From Methanomassiliicoccaceae archaeon UBA71 (lineage in GTDB: Archaea > Thermoplasmatota > Thermoplasmata > Methanomassiliicoccales > Methanomethylophilaceae), in NCBI GenBank assembly GCA_002504405.1, contig DARO01000005.1, positions 186,001 to 250,000 on the forward strand: a stretch of 64,000 nucleotides of DNA. The letters run 5' to 3'. Positions 15,475 to 25,195 of the stretch are shown in pieces; position 1 is the first letter of the stretch; every line of letters begins with the position of its first letter. Both the position numbers and the translations under genes were made by a program. A model generated the notes under the pieces. It was not told the origin of the DNA, did no database searches, and saw nothing but the letters and a program-made list of their open reading frames with translations.

Positions 15475-17142
15475 ATGAAGGTTCTGATTGTCGGCGGGGT
15501 CGCCGGCGGGGCATCGGCCGCCGCCAGGCTCAGGAGACTTGATGAGGAGGCCGAGATCGTCATTCTGGAGCGGTCCGGGCACGTGTCCTATGCGAACTGC
15601 GGACTGCCGTACTACGTCGGCGGAGAGATCGAGGACGAGGGGAAGCTCACCCTGCAGACCCCGGAGTCATTCAGGAAGAGGTTCCGGATCGATGTCCGTG
15701 TCAGAAGCGAGGCCGTGTCCATCGACAGGCAGGGGAAGACCGTACTCGTAAGGAGCCTGGACGATGGATCGGAGTACAGGGAGGCATACGACGTCCTCAT
15801 CCTATCTCCAGGCGCGAGGCCTTTGGTACCGGATATGCCCGGGGTGGAGGATCCGAGGGTCATGAGCATGCGTACCGTAGAGGACACCCTGGGCATGCGC
15901 AGTTTCGTCGTAGGCAACTCCCCGAGGACGGCGATAGTGGCGGGAGGCGGGTACATCGGTTTGGAGATCGCGGAGAACCTGACATCGATGGGGGTACAGG
16001 TTACGCTGGTCCAGCGTCCGAGGCAGGTGATGCCGCCCCTGGATCCGGAGATGGCCTCGGACATCCACCACCATCTGAGGTCGAAAGGGGTGCGTCTGAT
16101 CCTCGGGGATGCGGTCAAGGGCTTCGAAACCGACGGTGGGCTGAGGGCCGTCCTAAACAGCGGCAGAATCGTCGCTGCCGACATGGCAGTGATCGCGCTA
16201 GGCGTCTCTCCCGACTCGCGCCTAGCCATCGATGCCGGACTCGAGACCGGCGTGAAGGGCACGATCGTGGTCGATGAGCACATGCGCACATCTGACCCCA
16301 GCATATTCGCGGTCGGGGATGCCGTGCAGGTAAGGAACTATGTAACGGGCGAGCCCGCATCCATACCGCTCGCCGGTCCGGCAAACAAGCAGGGGCGCAT
16401 AGCGGCGGACAACATATGCGGGATAGGGTCGGTATACCGCGGGTCGCAGGGATCCTCGGTCATCAAGGTGTTCGACATGACTGTAGCCACCACGGGCATC
16501 AATGAGAAGACGGCAAAGGCCCTGGGCATCCGTTACGAAAAGGTCTACACCTACTCCCCGTCGCACGCCACATACTATCCGGGGGCCAGGAGCATGTCTG
16601 TCAAAACGATGTTCGACCCCGATTCAGGCAGGATCCTCGGTGCCGAGATCGTCGGATACGAGGGCGTGGACAAGCGCATAGACGTCATCGCCACAGCCAT
16701 CCATGCCGGCATGGACGTCGCCGATCTAGAGGAGTTGGACCTTGCCTATGCGCCTCCGTACTCATCGGCCAAGGATCCAGTGAACATGGCCGGATTCGTC
16801 ATGGGCAATGTGATGTCGGGGAGGGTGAAGCAGTTCTTCTGGGATCAGGTGGACGGACTGTCCACAGAAACCGTGGGGATCCTGGATGTCAGGACTCATT
16901 CCGAGTATGCCCGGGGACATGTTGCCGGGTCATTGAACATCCCCGTGGACGAGATCCGGGACAGGCTGGACGAGATCCCATCCGGCAAGCCGCTGTACCT
17001 GATATGCCAGAGCGGTCTCAGGAGCTACGTGGCCTGCAGGATGCTGGTTCAGAGGGGATACGACTGCTACAATCTGTCGGGAGGCTACCGTCTTTATTCA
17101 TCGGCAATCGAAGACATGCGCCTTATCGACGAAGGAGAATGA
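15475..17142 (+). CDS. CoA-disulfide reductase / NADH oxidase-like flavoprotein with rhodanese domain
   Basis: A 555-residue class III pyridine nucleotide-disulfide oxidoreductase. The N-terminal FAD site (VGGVAGGASAAARLRR), the redox-active single Cys in SYANCGLPYYVGG (about residue 43), the NAD site (AGGGYIGLEIAENL) and the second FAD motif (IFAVGDAVQ) are present. A C-terminal rhodanese domain starts near residue 465, with active Cys in YLICQSGLRSYVACRM. This is the CoADR-RHD architecture, which reduces CoA disulfide, CoA persulfide or polysulfide. A TATA box (TTAATATAATA, about 15439) and the ATG fit a short or leaderless transcript. It may protect against oxygen or handle sulfur. Confidence 0.9.
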   Translation: MKVLIVGGVAGGASAAARLRRLDEEAEIVILERSGHVSYANCGLPYYVGGEIEDEGKLTLQTPESFRKRFRIDVRVRSEAVSIDRQGKTVLVRSLDDGSEYREAYDVLILSPGARPLVPDMPGVEDPRVMSMRTVEDTLGMRSFVVGNSPRTAIVAGGGYIGLEIAENLTSMGVQVTLVQRPRQVMPPLDPEMASDIHHHLRSKGVRLILGDAVKGFETDGGLRAVLNSGRIVAADMAVIALGVSPDSRLAIDAGLETGVKGTIVVDEHMRTSDPSIFAVGDAVQVRNYVTGEPASIPLAGPANKQGRIAADNICGIGSVYRGSQGSSVIKVFDMTVATTGINEKTAKALGIRYEKVYTYSPSHATYYPGARSMSVKTMFDPDSGRILGAEIVGYEGVDKRIDVIATAIHAGMDVADLEELDLAYAPPYSSAKDPVNMAGFVMGNVMSGRVKQFFWDQVDGLSTETVGILDVRTHSEYARGHVAGSLNIPVDEIRDRLDEIPSGKPLYLICQSGLRSYVACRMLVQRGYDCYNLSGGYRLYSSAIEDMRLIDEGE

Positions 17143-17223
17143 CTTCCGCATGGATGGCCGCGCAATCAGATCGAACCGATCCGGGAACACCGTATCGAAG
17201 CCTTGGCAGAATCTATGCGAGAG

Positions 17224-17296
17224 TGGGCCCGCCCGGATTTGAACCGGAGTCGATGGCTCCCAAAGCCACAAGTATACCAAGCTAGCCCACGGGCCC
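17224..17296 (-). tRNA. tRNA-Pro (TGG anticodon)
   Basis: A 73-nt cloverleaf on the minus strand. Acceptor GGGCCCG pairs with CGGGCCC; the anticodon loop is TTTGGGA, giving TGG; the T arm is TCCGG-TTCAAAT-CCGGG. The 3' CCA is not encoded. A TATA box (GGATTATATAACGG in minus sense, about 17320-17329) lies about 28 nt upstream of the 5' end. Confidence 0.95.
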
Positions 17297-17432
17297 GACA
17301 GCAGACCAACGCTGGACCGTTATATAATCCTCTTGTCCGAACGGCATGCCCATCACCAATCCCTATCCATGTTTTAGATAGGCGGAATCCGATTCGGGGG
17401 AGTGCGGGAAGATGCCCGCGGAGGTTGATTCG

Positions 17433-17993
17433 ATGAGGAAGGATCTCGGAGTAAAGCCGTTTCTGTACCCTATGCCTGTTCTGATGATTGCCACGTACGA
17501 TGCCGACGGAGTACCGAACGTCATGAATGCCGCATGGGGCTGCATATCCGACGAGAGGAAAGTGTCGATAACAGTGGACAGGAGTCACAAGACAACGGCC
17601 AACATCCTCGCTAGGAAGGCATTCACCGTGAGCCCCGCGACGGCCTCGCATGTGGTCGCATGCGATTATCTCGGGATCGTCTCAGGTAACGACGTTCCGG
17701 ACAAGGTCGCGCGTTCCGGACTGCATGTCACAGGCAGCGGCAAGGTGGACGCGCCCGTCATAGATGAGCTCCCGTTGGCTCTGGAGTGCAGGATGGTCAG
17801 CTACGACGATGCCACAGAGGTGCTCGTAGGGGAGATCGTGGGGGTCTCTGCAGACGAGGGGATCCTGTCAGCGGATGGGAGGATCGACGTATCCAAGCTG
17901 GACCCGATCACGTACGATACCGTGAACAAGAAGTACCTGAGGCTCGGAGACATCGTGGGAAGTGCGTTCTCCGACGGCAAGAGCCTCAGGTGA
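17433..17993 (+). CDS. Flavin reductase-like FMN-binding protein
   Basis: A 186-residue member of the flavin reductase-like/flavoredoxin family. It shows the FMN-binding barrel pattern PVLMIATYDADGVPNVMNAAWG, then ISVTVDRSHKTTANIL-type and SGNDVPDKVARSGL segments. Archaeal members are FMN proteins of uncertain partner, some moving electrons between ferredoxin and small molecules. I start at the ATG at 17433, which has a strong GGAGG SD 7-8 nt upstream; an earlier ATG (17412) contains that SD within its frame. Its stop touches the stop of the convergent cca gene. Confidence 0.88.
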   Translation: MRKDLGVKPFLYPMPVLMIATYDADGVPNVMNAAWGCISDERKVSITVDRSHKTTANILARKAFTVSPATASHVVACDYLGIVSGNDVPDKVARSGLHVTGSGKVDAPVIDELPLALECRMVSYDDATEVLVGEIVGVSADEGILSADGRIDVSKLDPITYDTVNKKYLRLGDIVGSAFSDGKSLR

Positions 17994-19313
17994 TCAGGAT
18001 TCCCAGGGGAACCTGGGATCGAGGAGGTCGGTGATCAGCAGCGGATCGACGGCATCCAGCGTCCCCTCGTGGTCCAGGACGTCCATGGTCAGGGGGTCGA
18101 GCTCTCTGCCGATGCCAGCGATCGCCGCCTCCTCGCGGAGCATGTCCTTCGCAGTGACGTACATCCTCTCGGCGATAACGTTCCACGCCCCGTCGCGTAT
18201 GAACGGCTCTCCGTACCTGCCTCCCCTCCATTTCTCCATGAACGCGTCGGACCTGACCCAAACCGGGGGGCCCCTGTGCCTGTAGGTCTTCGAGATGACG
18301 TCGCGTTCTATCTCGAACACGATCGTGAGCCTGTGCTCATCCATGTCATGGACAGCCCTGAGCACGTTGAAGGAGAACTCGTCAAGCTTCTTGGAGAGAG
18401 CTATCTGTGTCTTCCAAAGCTGGGAGTAGAGGTTGTCCTCTATGGCATCGGGTCTCCTGAACACTGCGGAGATCAACCTGGAGCCGTGCAGCTCAGCTCT
18501 TGCAGACAGCTCGTCGCGCGACATGGGGTCCCGCGGACGGGGGAAGAAGAACTCCATCCTGGGCTCGTCCAGGTAGGCCTTGGAGGCGACTATGAACTTG
18601 GAAAGGGTGTCCACATGTACCGCGGACGCTACATTCCTGCGCGGATCCACAGGGTCGTAGACAACGAGCGGGGCGACCATGGACGGGCCCTTCTCAGTGA
18701 TGGCGAAGCAAGTCCCCTCCTTCCAGCGGCACGCATGCTCCAAAAGTCCACGGAACGTCCCGAACTTGACGATGAGGAGCTCGCACAGGTACCCCGAGAA
18801 TCCCCTGGAGTCCTGCTCCGCCCCGTAGGTGCCGATCCCCTTCATGAACTTCTTCAGGAGGCGGACCTGGTCCTTCCCGGAATCGTCCAGGTTGGCTTTG
18901 ATGAATGCGGTGTGGAACGGTGTCCTGTCGACAGCGGACTTCAGCTTCGATGTGTTCTCCAGGCGGTAGCACGGTACCATGTCCACGTCTATACCCTCGA
19001 ACACCCCGCGCGTGTAGGGGTGGTCGGAGAACATGCGCTGGCCGTGCAGGATGTCCTCGCCGGCCTGGAGGCCGATCCTCTTGAGGTCCTCCTCGGGCAC
19101 ATCCTCGGGGAAGAGCAGGAACAGGTCCAGGTCCGGATCCGAGAGGAACGTCCCCTTGGAGAAGGACCCCGCGAATCTGGCTTCGATCTCGATCCCATGG
19201 GAGGCGATGTACTGCTCGACGATCTCCTTCAGCCTGCCGGCCCGCTCCTCTATGGATGCCACCACCTCAGGGGAGGGAACGATGAGTTCGAGAACCCTGT
19301 CCTCAAGTGTCAT
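17994..19313 (-). CDS. cca: CCA-adding enzyme, archaeal class I
   Basis: A 439-residue tRNA nucleotidyltransferase that adds or repairs the 3' CCA end. The class I nucleotidyltransferase site is clear: AGSFSKGTFLSDPDLDLFLLFP (shown in part) with the catalytic Asp pair, and the third carboxylate in GIDVDMVPCYRL. Length matches other archaeal enzymes. The ATG has a strong SD (GGAGGG, 7 nt spacing) located just after the ilvB stop, so it is translated from the ilvB transcript. It is needed here, since the tRNA-Pro and tRNA-Leu genes in this window lack encoded CCA. Confidence 0.94.
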   Translation of the reverse strand: MTLEDRVLELIVPSPEVVASIEERAGRLKEIVEQYIASHGIEIEARFAGSFSKGTFLSDPDLDLFLLFPEDVPEEDLKRIGLQAGEDILHGQRMFSDHPYTRGVFEGIDVDMVPCYRLENTSKLKSAVDRTPFHTAFIKANLDDSGKDQVRLLKKFMKGIGTYGAEQDSRGFSGYLCELLIVKFGTFRGLLEHACRWKEGTCFAITEKGPSMVAPLVVYDPVDPRRNVASAVHVDTLSKFIVASKAYLDEPRMEFFFPRPRDPMSRDELSARAELHGSRLISAVFRRPDAIEDNLYSQLWKTQIALSKKLDEFSFNVLRAVHDMDEHRLTIVFEIERDVISKTYRHRGPPVWVRSDAFMEKWRGGRYGEPFIRDGAWNVIAERMYVTAKDMLREEAAIAGIGRELDPLTMDVLDHEGTLDAVDPLLITDLLDPRFPWES

Positions 19314-19326
19314 GGACGATCCCTCC

Positions 19327-20997
19327 TCATATGGAGAACCCGCATCTCCCCATGACGAGGTTCTGCTTGGGGTCCGCAGGTATCATCGGCAGGACATGCT
19401 CATCCGGATCGACCATGATCTCGACGAGGCAGGTCCTGTCGCAATCCATCGCCTGTTTTAGGGCATCGGCTATCTCTCCAGGCCTCTCTACCCTGATCCC
19501 CCTGGCGCCGAAAGATTCTGCCAGCTTCACGAAGTCGGGGTCGCATTTGAGGGTCGTCGCCGAGTACCTCTCGTTCCAGAACAGCTTCTGCCACTGCCTC
19601 ACCATCCCGAGCGTCCCGTTGTTGAGGAGGACCACGGTGACGGGCAGGTCTTCCGCCAGGGTCGTCGCCATCTCCTGCATGACCATCTGGAACCCTCCGT
19701 CCCCGGTGATCGCCATGACCTTCGAGTCCGGCTTGGCGGCCTTTGCGCCGATGGCCGCGGGAAGGCCGTAGCCCATGGTCCCGAACGTTCCCGAGGACAG
19801 GAACCTGCGCGGCTTGGATATGTTCAGGTAGTGCATCGCCCACATCTGGTTCTGCCCGACGTCCGTCGTGACGATCGTGTCGTCGTCGATGACCTTGTTG
19901 ATCTCGTGCATGACCTTCTGGGGCACGATGGGTGTGCTCGTTATGTCGGGGTCGCAGGCGCATCTGCCCTTCAGCATCCTCGCCCTCTCCGTCCACTCCG
20001 ACCTCGGGACGTATGCAGGCGACAGGGCGTCGATGAGCATCCTGACCGCCTTGCGCGAATCGCATTGGAGGTTGGCGGAGGGATGCTTGTGCTTGTTGAA
20101 CTCGGTGGCATCGAGGTCTATGTGGACGACCTTCCCGTTCGGGTCCTGCATGCGGCTCCTGGCGCTGTATGTCCTGTCCGAGAACCTGCTTCCGACGGAT
20201 ATGATGAGGTCCGCCTCGTTCATAGCGTGGAGGGCGGACATCCTTCCGTGCATCCCCAGGGGGCCCATGCACAGGTCGTAGTCGGACGGGACCACTCCCA
20301 TGCTCATCAGCGTGGTGTTGACCGGCGCGCCGAGCAGCCTGGACAGCTCCATGATCTCGTCGCATGCGCCCACCGCCCCTCCTCCGACCAGGATGATGGG
20401 GCGCTTGGCGTCCTTTATCCACATCACCGCCTCCTCGAAGTCGGAGAGGTCCTCCTTCAGGGGCTTCGTGCCGTACTGCTTGTCAAGGACGCTTTCATCG
20501 ACGTCCGAGTTCATCTGGTCCACCGGCAGGTCTATGTGGACCGGCCCGGGACGGCCTGTCTGGCAGATCTCCCAAGCCTCGGTGATCGCATGCGGCAGCC
20601 TGTTCACGTCCAGGACCCTGAAGTTGTGCTTCGTTATGGGCATAAGGAGGCTGTAGGCGTCGACCTCCTGGAAGGCTCCCAGCCCGAGGGACCCCGTCCC
20701 GACCTGCCCCGTGAGGGCTATCATGGGGACCGAATCGGCGTAGGCCGTGGCGACGCCGGTGACGAGGTTGGTCGCACCCGGGCCGCTGGTGGCGAGGCAG
20801 ACCCCCGGCCTCCCGGAGGCTCTTGCGTATCCGTCGGCCATGTGGGCGGCGCACTGCTCGTGCCTTACGAGAATGTGCCTGAGGGACGAATCGTAGAGCT
20901 CGTCGTAGATGGGGATGACGCTTCCTCCGGGGTATCCGAAGATGGTGTCGATTCCCTTCCTCTCAAGCATTGTGACCAGTGCTTTGGTGCCTTTCAT
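19327..20997 (-). CDS. ilvB: Acetolactate synthase large subunit, copy 1
   Basis: A 556-residue ThDP enzyme joining pyruvate with pyruvate or 2-oxobutyrate. It has the catalytic Glu in VRHEQCAAHMADGYAR, the FAD-domain motif SVGSRFSDRTY, and the ThDP/Mg motif GDGGFQMVMQE...NNGTLGM. It is closely related to the neighbouring copy 2 on the same strand. A TATA box (AATTATATAAC in minus sense, about 21040) gives this copy its own promoter. No ilvN regulatory subunit is adjacent. It is followed by cca after 13 nt. Confidence 0.93.
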   Translation of the reverse strand: MKGTKALVTMLERKGIDTIFGYPGGSVIPIYDELYDSSLRHILVRHEQCAAHMADGYARASGRPGVCLATSGPGATNLVTGVATAYADSVPMIALTGQVGTGSLGLGAFQEVDAYSLLMPITKHNFRVLDVNRLPHAITEAWEICQTGRPGPVHIDLPVDQMNSDVDESVLDKQYGTKPLKEDLSDFEEAVMWIKDAKRPIILVGGGAVGACDEIMELSRLLGAPVNTTLMSMGVVPSDYDLCMGPLGMHGRMSALHAMNEADLIISVGSRFSDRTYSARSRMQDPNGKVVHIDLDATEFNKHKHPSANLQCDSRKAVRMLIDALSPAYVPRSEWTERARMLKGRCACDPDITSTPIVPQKVMHEINKVIDDDTIVTTDVGQNQMWAMHYLNISKPRRFLSSGTFGTMGYGLPAAIGAKAAKPDSKVMAITGDGGFQMVMQEMATTLAEDLPVTVVLLNNGTLGMVRQWQKLFWNERYSATTLKCDPDFVKLAESFGARGIRVERPGEIADALKQAMDCDRTCLVEIMVDPDEHVLPMIPADPKQNLVMGRCGFSI

Positions 20998-21055
20998 GGT
21001 AGACCCTCGATGAGGTCTCCTAAATGCCCGCCTGTTATATAATTTAGTGAAAAAT

Positions 21056-21075
21056 GAGCGGGGGATTCCCCGCTC
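21056..21075 (-). terminator. Terminator of acetolactate synthase copy 2
   Basis: GAGCGGGG/CCCCGCTC, an 8-bp perfect stem with a 4-nt loop, just after the stop codon of copy 2 and followed on the minus strand by a T-rich run. It separates the two ilvB-like genes into distinct transcription units. Confidence 0.6.
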
Positions 21076-21078
21076 GTT

Positions 21079-22743
21079 TCAGTAATGGACGCCGCCCTTG
21101 ATGATGGGTATGTTCGGGTTCATCGGGAGCATGGGGAGGATGTCCGCATCGGGGTCAACCATGATCTCCACAAGCGTCGTGACGTCCGAATCCATGGCCT
21201 GCCTGAGGGCGTCCCCGATCTCCTCGGGCTTCTCCACATGTATGCCCTTGCACCTGAATCCCTTGGCGACGGTGACGAAGTCCGGGTCGTCGTTGAGGAC
21301 CTCGGCGGAGTACCTCTCGTTCCAGTAGTACTTCTGCATCTGCCTGATCATCCCAAGGCATCCGTTGTTGAGCAGGACGATCGTGACCGGCAGGTTGTCC
21401 GCGACGGATGTGGCCAATTCCTGAATCACCATCTGGAGCCCCCCGTCGCCGGTTATCGTCATGACCTTCTTGTCGGGTCTGGCGGCCTTGGCCCCTATGG
21501 CGGAAGGCAATCCGAACCCCATGGTCCCGAACGTTCCGGACGTCAGGAACTGGCGGGGATGCTCGATGTTCAGGTAGTGCATCGCCCACATCTGGTTCTG
21601 CCCGACGTCCGTCGTGACGATCGTGTCGTCGTCGATGACCTTGTTGATCTCGTGCATGACCTTCTGGGGAGCGATGGGCGTGCAGGATATGTCCGGGTTG
21701 CAGGCAGAGCTCCTCTTGACCCCGAGGGCGTACTCTGTCCATTGGCTCCAGGAGAGCGGTGCGGACCCGAGGGCGCATATCAGGGATCTTATCGCCTTCT
21801 TCGCATCCGCCTGGAGGTTGACGCACTCGTGCCGGTGCTTACCGAACTCCGTGGCGTCGACATCGATGTGGATGACCCTGCCCCTGGGCTCCCTCATGCG
21901 GTCGTGCGGGCTGTATGTCCTGTCGGAGAACCTGCTGCCTATGGAGATGATGAGGTCGGCCTCTGTGGACATTGTGAGGGCGGACAGCCTCCCGTGGAGT
22001 CCCAGCGGCCCCATGTTCATCTCGTAGGAAGAGGGCACTATGCCCATGCCCATCAGGGTGTTGACCACCGGGGCCTTCATGATCCTTGCCAGCTCCATGA
22101 CCTCCGCGGAAGCGTCTATCGCCCCGCCGCCGACGAGTATGACCGGGCGTTTTGACTCCCTGATCCAGAGGACCGCCTCGTGGAGGCCGGACAGGTCCTC
22201 CCCGATCGGCTTGACCCCGAACTTCTCGTTGATCAGAGACTCGTCGATGTCCGCGTTCATCTGGTCCACCGGCAGGTCTATGTGGACGGGTCCGCGTCTT
22301 CCCATCTGGCATATGTCCCAGGCTTCCTGAATCGCATGCGGCAGCCTGTTCACGTCCAGGACCCTGTAGCTGTGCTTCGTTATGGGCATCAGGAGGCTGT
22401 AGGCGTCCACCTCCTGGAACGCTCCCTGTCCGAGCGACCCTGCAGCGACCTGTCCCGTGAGGGCGATCATCGGAGAGGAATCGGCGAATGCCGTGGCTAT
22501 GCCCGTGACCAGGTTTGTTGTCCCAGGGCCGCTCGTGGCGAGGCAGACCCCTGGCTGACCCTTGGCGCGGGCGTATCCGTCGGCCATGTGGGCGGCGCAC
22601 TGCTCGTGCCTTACGAGAACATGTCTGATCGACGAATCGAGAAGCTCGTCGTAGATGGATATGACGCTGCCTCCGGGATAGCCGAAGATCGTGTCAACGC
22701 CCTTGTTCTCAAGCATACTCAGGAGCGCTTTGGTCCCTCTCAT
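21079..22743 (-). CDS. ilvB: Acetolactate synthase large subunit, copy 2
   Basis: A 554-residue paralog of copy 1 with the same ThDP and FAD motifs (VRHEQCAAHMADGYAR, GSRFSDRTYS, GDGGLQMVIQE). Start is the ATG at 22743; the longer open frame upstream is not homologous. A 104-nt block is identical to copy 1 (21566-21669 here, 19820-19923 there), and shorter identical blocks occur near the 5' end, while the rest has diverged more. This pattern suggests gene conversion. The two copies may differ in substrate or control. Specific roles cannot be assigned from sequence alone. Confidence 0.92.
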   Translation of the reverse strand: MRGTKALLSMLENKGVDTIFGYPGGSVISIYDELLDSSIRHVLVRHEQCAAHMADGYARAKGQPGVCLATSGPGTTNLVTGIATAFADSSPMIALTGQVAAGSLGQGAFQEVDAYSLLMPITKHSYRVLDVNRLPHAIQEAWDICQMGRRGPVHIDLPVDQMNADIDESLINEKFGVKPIGEDLSGLHEAVLWIRESKRPVILVGGGAIDASAEVMELARIMKAPVVNTLMGMGIVPSSYEMNMGPLGLHGRLSALTMSTEADLIISIGSRFSDRTYSPHDRMREPRGRVIHIDVDATEFGKHRHECVNLQADAKKAIRSLICALGSAPLSWSQWTEYALGVKRSSACNPDISCTPIAPQKVMHEINKVIDDDTIVTTDVGQNQMWAMHYLNIEHPRQFLTSGTFGTMGFGLPSAIGAKAARPDKKVMTITGDGGLQMVIQELATSVADNLPVTIVLLNNGCLGMIRQMQKYYWNERYSAEVLNDDPDFVTVAKGFRCKGIHVEKPEEIGDALRQAMDSDVTTLVEIMVDPDADILPMLPMNPNIPIIKGGVHY

Positions 22744-22872
22744 GTCCTTTCCTCGGAGGGGAATTGCGATTTTCTCATAAATTGTTGTCTGGGGCGTCCC
22801 TGCCCTCGGATTTCCTCCGCCCGTCGCGAACATTTATTAAAGATACACCGATGACACGGACAGGTATTCCAT

Positions 22873-23895
22873 ATGGCCAAAATCAGGGTTGCAGTCAACG
22901 GTTACGGAACCATCGGGAAGAGGGTCGCGTCCGCGGTCTCCAAGCAGGACGACATGGAGCTTGTCGGAGTCACCAAGACCAGGCCCAACTTCGAGGCGGG
23001 CGCCGCCCTCGCGAAGGGATACGACCTGTACGTCCCGGACGAAAGCGTCCAGGCATTCAAGGACGCCGGAGTCCCCATCGCGGGAACGCTGAAGGACATG
23101 TACGGAAAGGTCGACATCGTCGTCGACTGCACGCCGGGTAACGTCGGCGAGATGTACAGGGACCAGTACAAGGCTGCGGGAGTCAAGGCCATATTCCAGG
23201 GCGGTGAGGACCACAGCCTCACGGGCATATCGTTCAACTCCACCGCCAACTATGCGGAGTCGTGGGGGGCGCAGCTCTCCCGTGTCGTGTCCTGCAACAC
23301 CACCGGCCTGCTGAGGACCCTGAACCCCATCGACAGGAAGTTCAAGATCCAGAAGGCCTTCGTCACCATCGTCAGGCGCGCAGCGGATCCCGGGGACAGC
23401 AAGAACGGCCCAATCAACGGGCTTGAGCCCTCGGTGAAGCTGCCCACCCATCACGGCCCCGATGTGCAGAGCATAATGCCCTGGCTCAACATCAGCACCA
23501 TGGCCGTCAAGGCGTCCACGACGCTCATGCACGTCCATACGGTCGTCGCCGAGCTGGCCACGGAGGTCACCACCGCCGACGTCATAGAGGTTCTCAAGTC
23601 CGCCCCCCGCGTTAGGCTCGTCAGCAGCAAGGACGGAATCAAGACGACCGCCCAGATCATGGAGCTGGCCAGGGATCTCGGCCGCGACCGCTCGGACATG
23701 TACGAGATCGTGGTGTGGGAGGACGGCATCAAGGTCGTCGGCAACACCCTCTACTACTACCAGGCGGTGCACCAGGAGTCCGACGTCATCCCCGAGAACA
23801 TCGACTGCATCCGCTCCATGTGCAAGATGGAGCAGGATCCGGCCGCGTCCGTCCGCAAGACCAACGCGTCTCTCGGAATTCCCGATGCGCAGTGA
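22873..23895 (+). CDS. gap: Glyceraldehyde-3-phosphate dehydrogenase, archaeal type II
   Basis: A 340-residue type II GAPDH. The Rossmann start KIRVAVNGYGTIGKRVA, the catalytic cysteine in VVSCNTTGLLRTL (about residue 140) and the HHGPDVQSIMPW segment are typical of archaeal enzymes. It works with PGK, most likely in the gluconeogenic direction in a methanogen. A TATA-like ACATTTATTAAAG lies about 35-40 nt before the ATG. pgk follows after 9 nt. Confidence 0.95.
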   Translation: MAKIRVAVNGYGTIGKRVASAVSKQDDMELVGVTKTRPNFEAGAALAKGYDLYVPDESVQAFKDAGVPIAGTLKDMYGKVDIVVDCTPGNVGEMYRDQYKAAGVKAIFQGGEDHSLTGISFNSTANYAESWGAQLSRVVSCNTTGLLRTLNPIDRKFKIQKAFVTIVRRAADPGDSKNGPINGLEPSVKLPTHHGPDVQSIMPWLNISTMAVKASTTLMHVHTVVAELATEVTTADVIEVLKSAPRVRLVSSKDGIKTTAQIMELARDLGRDRSDMYEIVVWEDGIKVVGNTLYYYQAVHQESDVIPENIDCIRSMCKMEQDPAASVRKTNASLGIPDAQ

Positions 23896-23904
23896 GGCGA
23901 TCCC

Positions 23905-25146
23905 ATGGTCAAGGACTTCAACACGCTGGAGGACTTCGACGTCAGGGACAAGACCGTCCTCCTGAGAGTGGACATCAACTGCCCCCTGGACAGGGAGAAC
24001 CTGAGGATCGTCAACGATTCGAGGATCCGCAGGATCGTGCCGACGGTCAGGGAGCTCGTGGGCAAGAGGGCAAAGGTCGTAATGCTGGCTCACCAGAGCC
24101 GCAAGGGGAAGTGGGACTTCATCCCGCTGGATCAGCACGCGGTCCTGCTAAGCAAGCACCTCGGAGTCCCTGTCAGGTACGTGGACGACGTGATCGGCGA
24201 AGACGCCATCAGGGCCATCAAGGAGACCAGGGTCGGCCAGGTGCTGCTTCTGGGGAACGTCAGGGGGCTCGACAGCGAGACTGCCAAAGGGGACATGTTC
24301 GTTCAGTCGGAGGGCGAGATCGTCGAGAAGCTGGCCCCGCTCATAGACTACTACGTCTGCGATGCGTTCGGGGCATCGCACAGGTCCCAGTGCTCGCTTG
24401 TAGGGTTCCCGGTAAAGGTCCCGTCCGCCTCAGGCAGGCTGATGGCGAAGGAGGTGTTCGCCCTCAATGCGATATTCGGCAACCCCCGCAGGCCATCGGT
24501 CTTCATCATGGGAGGAGCGAAGTTCGGGGACGTGTCCGAGTTCATCGACCGCGTCCTGAGCAACGGTACCGCGGACACGGTCATACTCGTGGGCCTTGCA
24601 GGTAACGCGTATCTCCTCGCGAGGGGCGTGGACATCGGGGAGGCGAGCTCCAAGGTGCTGTCCGATGAACTCACTCCCGAGAACCTCCAGGCGGCAAAGG
24701 ACATCCTGGCGAAGTATGGTCAGAAGGTCCTTCTCCCCGTCGATGTGGCGGTCGAGAGGGATGGGAAGAGGGTCTCGGTGAACATAGGCGACATGCCGAC
24801 GGCAGAGCCCGCACTGGACATCGGCGATGCAACCGCTGAGAAGTTCCGCAAGGTGATCGAGTCCTCGAAGACCTGCTTCATGTCGGGACCGGCGGGAATG
24901 ATCGAGAAGGACGGCTTCGAGATCGGCACCAGGGTACTCATGAAGGCGATGGTCGACAGCGGCGGGCAGTCCGTCATCGGAGGGGGTCACACCGGAGGGG
25001 CCGCGGAGAGGTTCGACCTGGCCGACAGGTTCTCTTACGTGAGCACTGGCGGAGGGGCCCTCGAGACGTTCCTCCTCGGTGAGCCTCTGCCCGTGATAGA
25101 GGCGCTCAAGTACTCCAGGAAGGAGTTCTCCGGGAAGCAGGAATGA
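23905..25146 (+). CDS. pgk: Phosphoglycerate kinase
   Basis: A 413-residue PGK. The N-domain shows TVLLRVDINCPL, with substrate residues in SRIRRIVPTV and LAHQSRKGKWDF; the C-domain has the nucleotide loop MGGAKFGDVSEF and the hinge-end GGGHTGGAAERF followed by STGGGALETFL. It interconverts 1,3-bisphosphoglycerate and 3-phosphoglycerate with ATP. It is in an operon with gap; the GAGGCGAT sequence in the 9-nt gap may act as its SD. Confidence 0.95.
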   Translation: MVKDFNTLEDFDVRDKTVLLRVDINCPLDRENLRIVNDSRIRRIVPTVRELVGKRAKVVMLAHQSRKGKWDFIPLDQHAVLLSKHLGVPVRYVDDVIGEDAIRAIKETRVGQVLLLGNVRGLDSETAKGDMFVQSEGEIVEKLAPLIDYYVCDAFGASHRSQCSLVGFPVKVPSASGRLMAKEVFALNAIFGNPRRPSVFIMGGAKFGDVSEFIDRVLSNGTADTVILVGLAGNAYLLARGVDIGEASSKVLSDELTPENLQAAKDILAKYGQKVLLPVDVAVERDGKRVSVNIGDMPTAEPALDIGDATAEKFRKVIESSKTCFMSGPAGMIEKDGFEIGTRVLMKAMVDSGGQSVIGGGHTGGAAERFDLADRFSYVSTGGGALETFLLGEPLPVIEALKYSRKEFSGKQE

Positions 25147-25195
25147 CGGGCATCAGGAAATAACCTTTATAAACAGAATCTAGGATGCGGTTTCG

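Noticed and set aside
20998..21055. Leucine-type attenuator or T-box before acetolactate synthase copy 1
   Set aside because: The leader is under 50 nt with no stacked hairpins, leader peptide or T-box sequence.
21085..22155. Long plus-strand open frame antisense to acetolactate synthase copy 2
   Set aside because: A matching frame lies opposite copy 1, as expected for the antisense of two homologous genes. The minus-strand enzymes have clear motifs.
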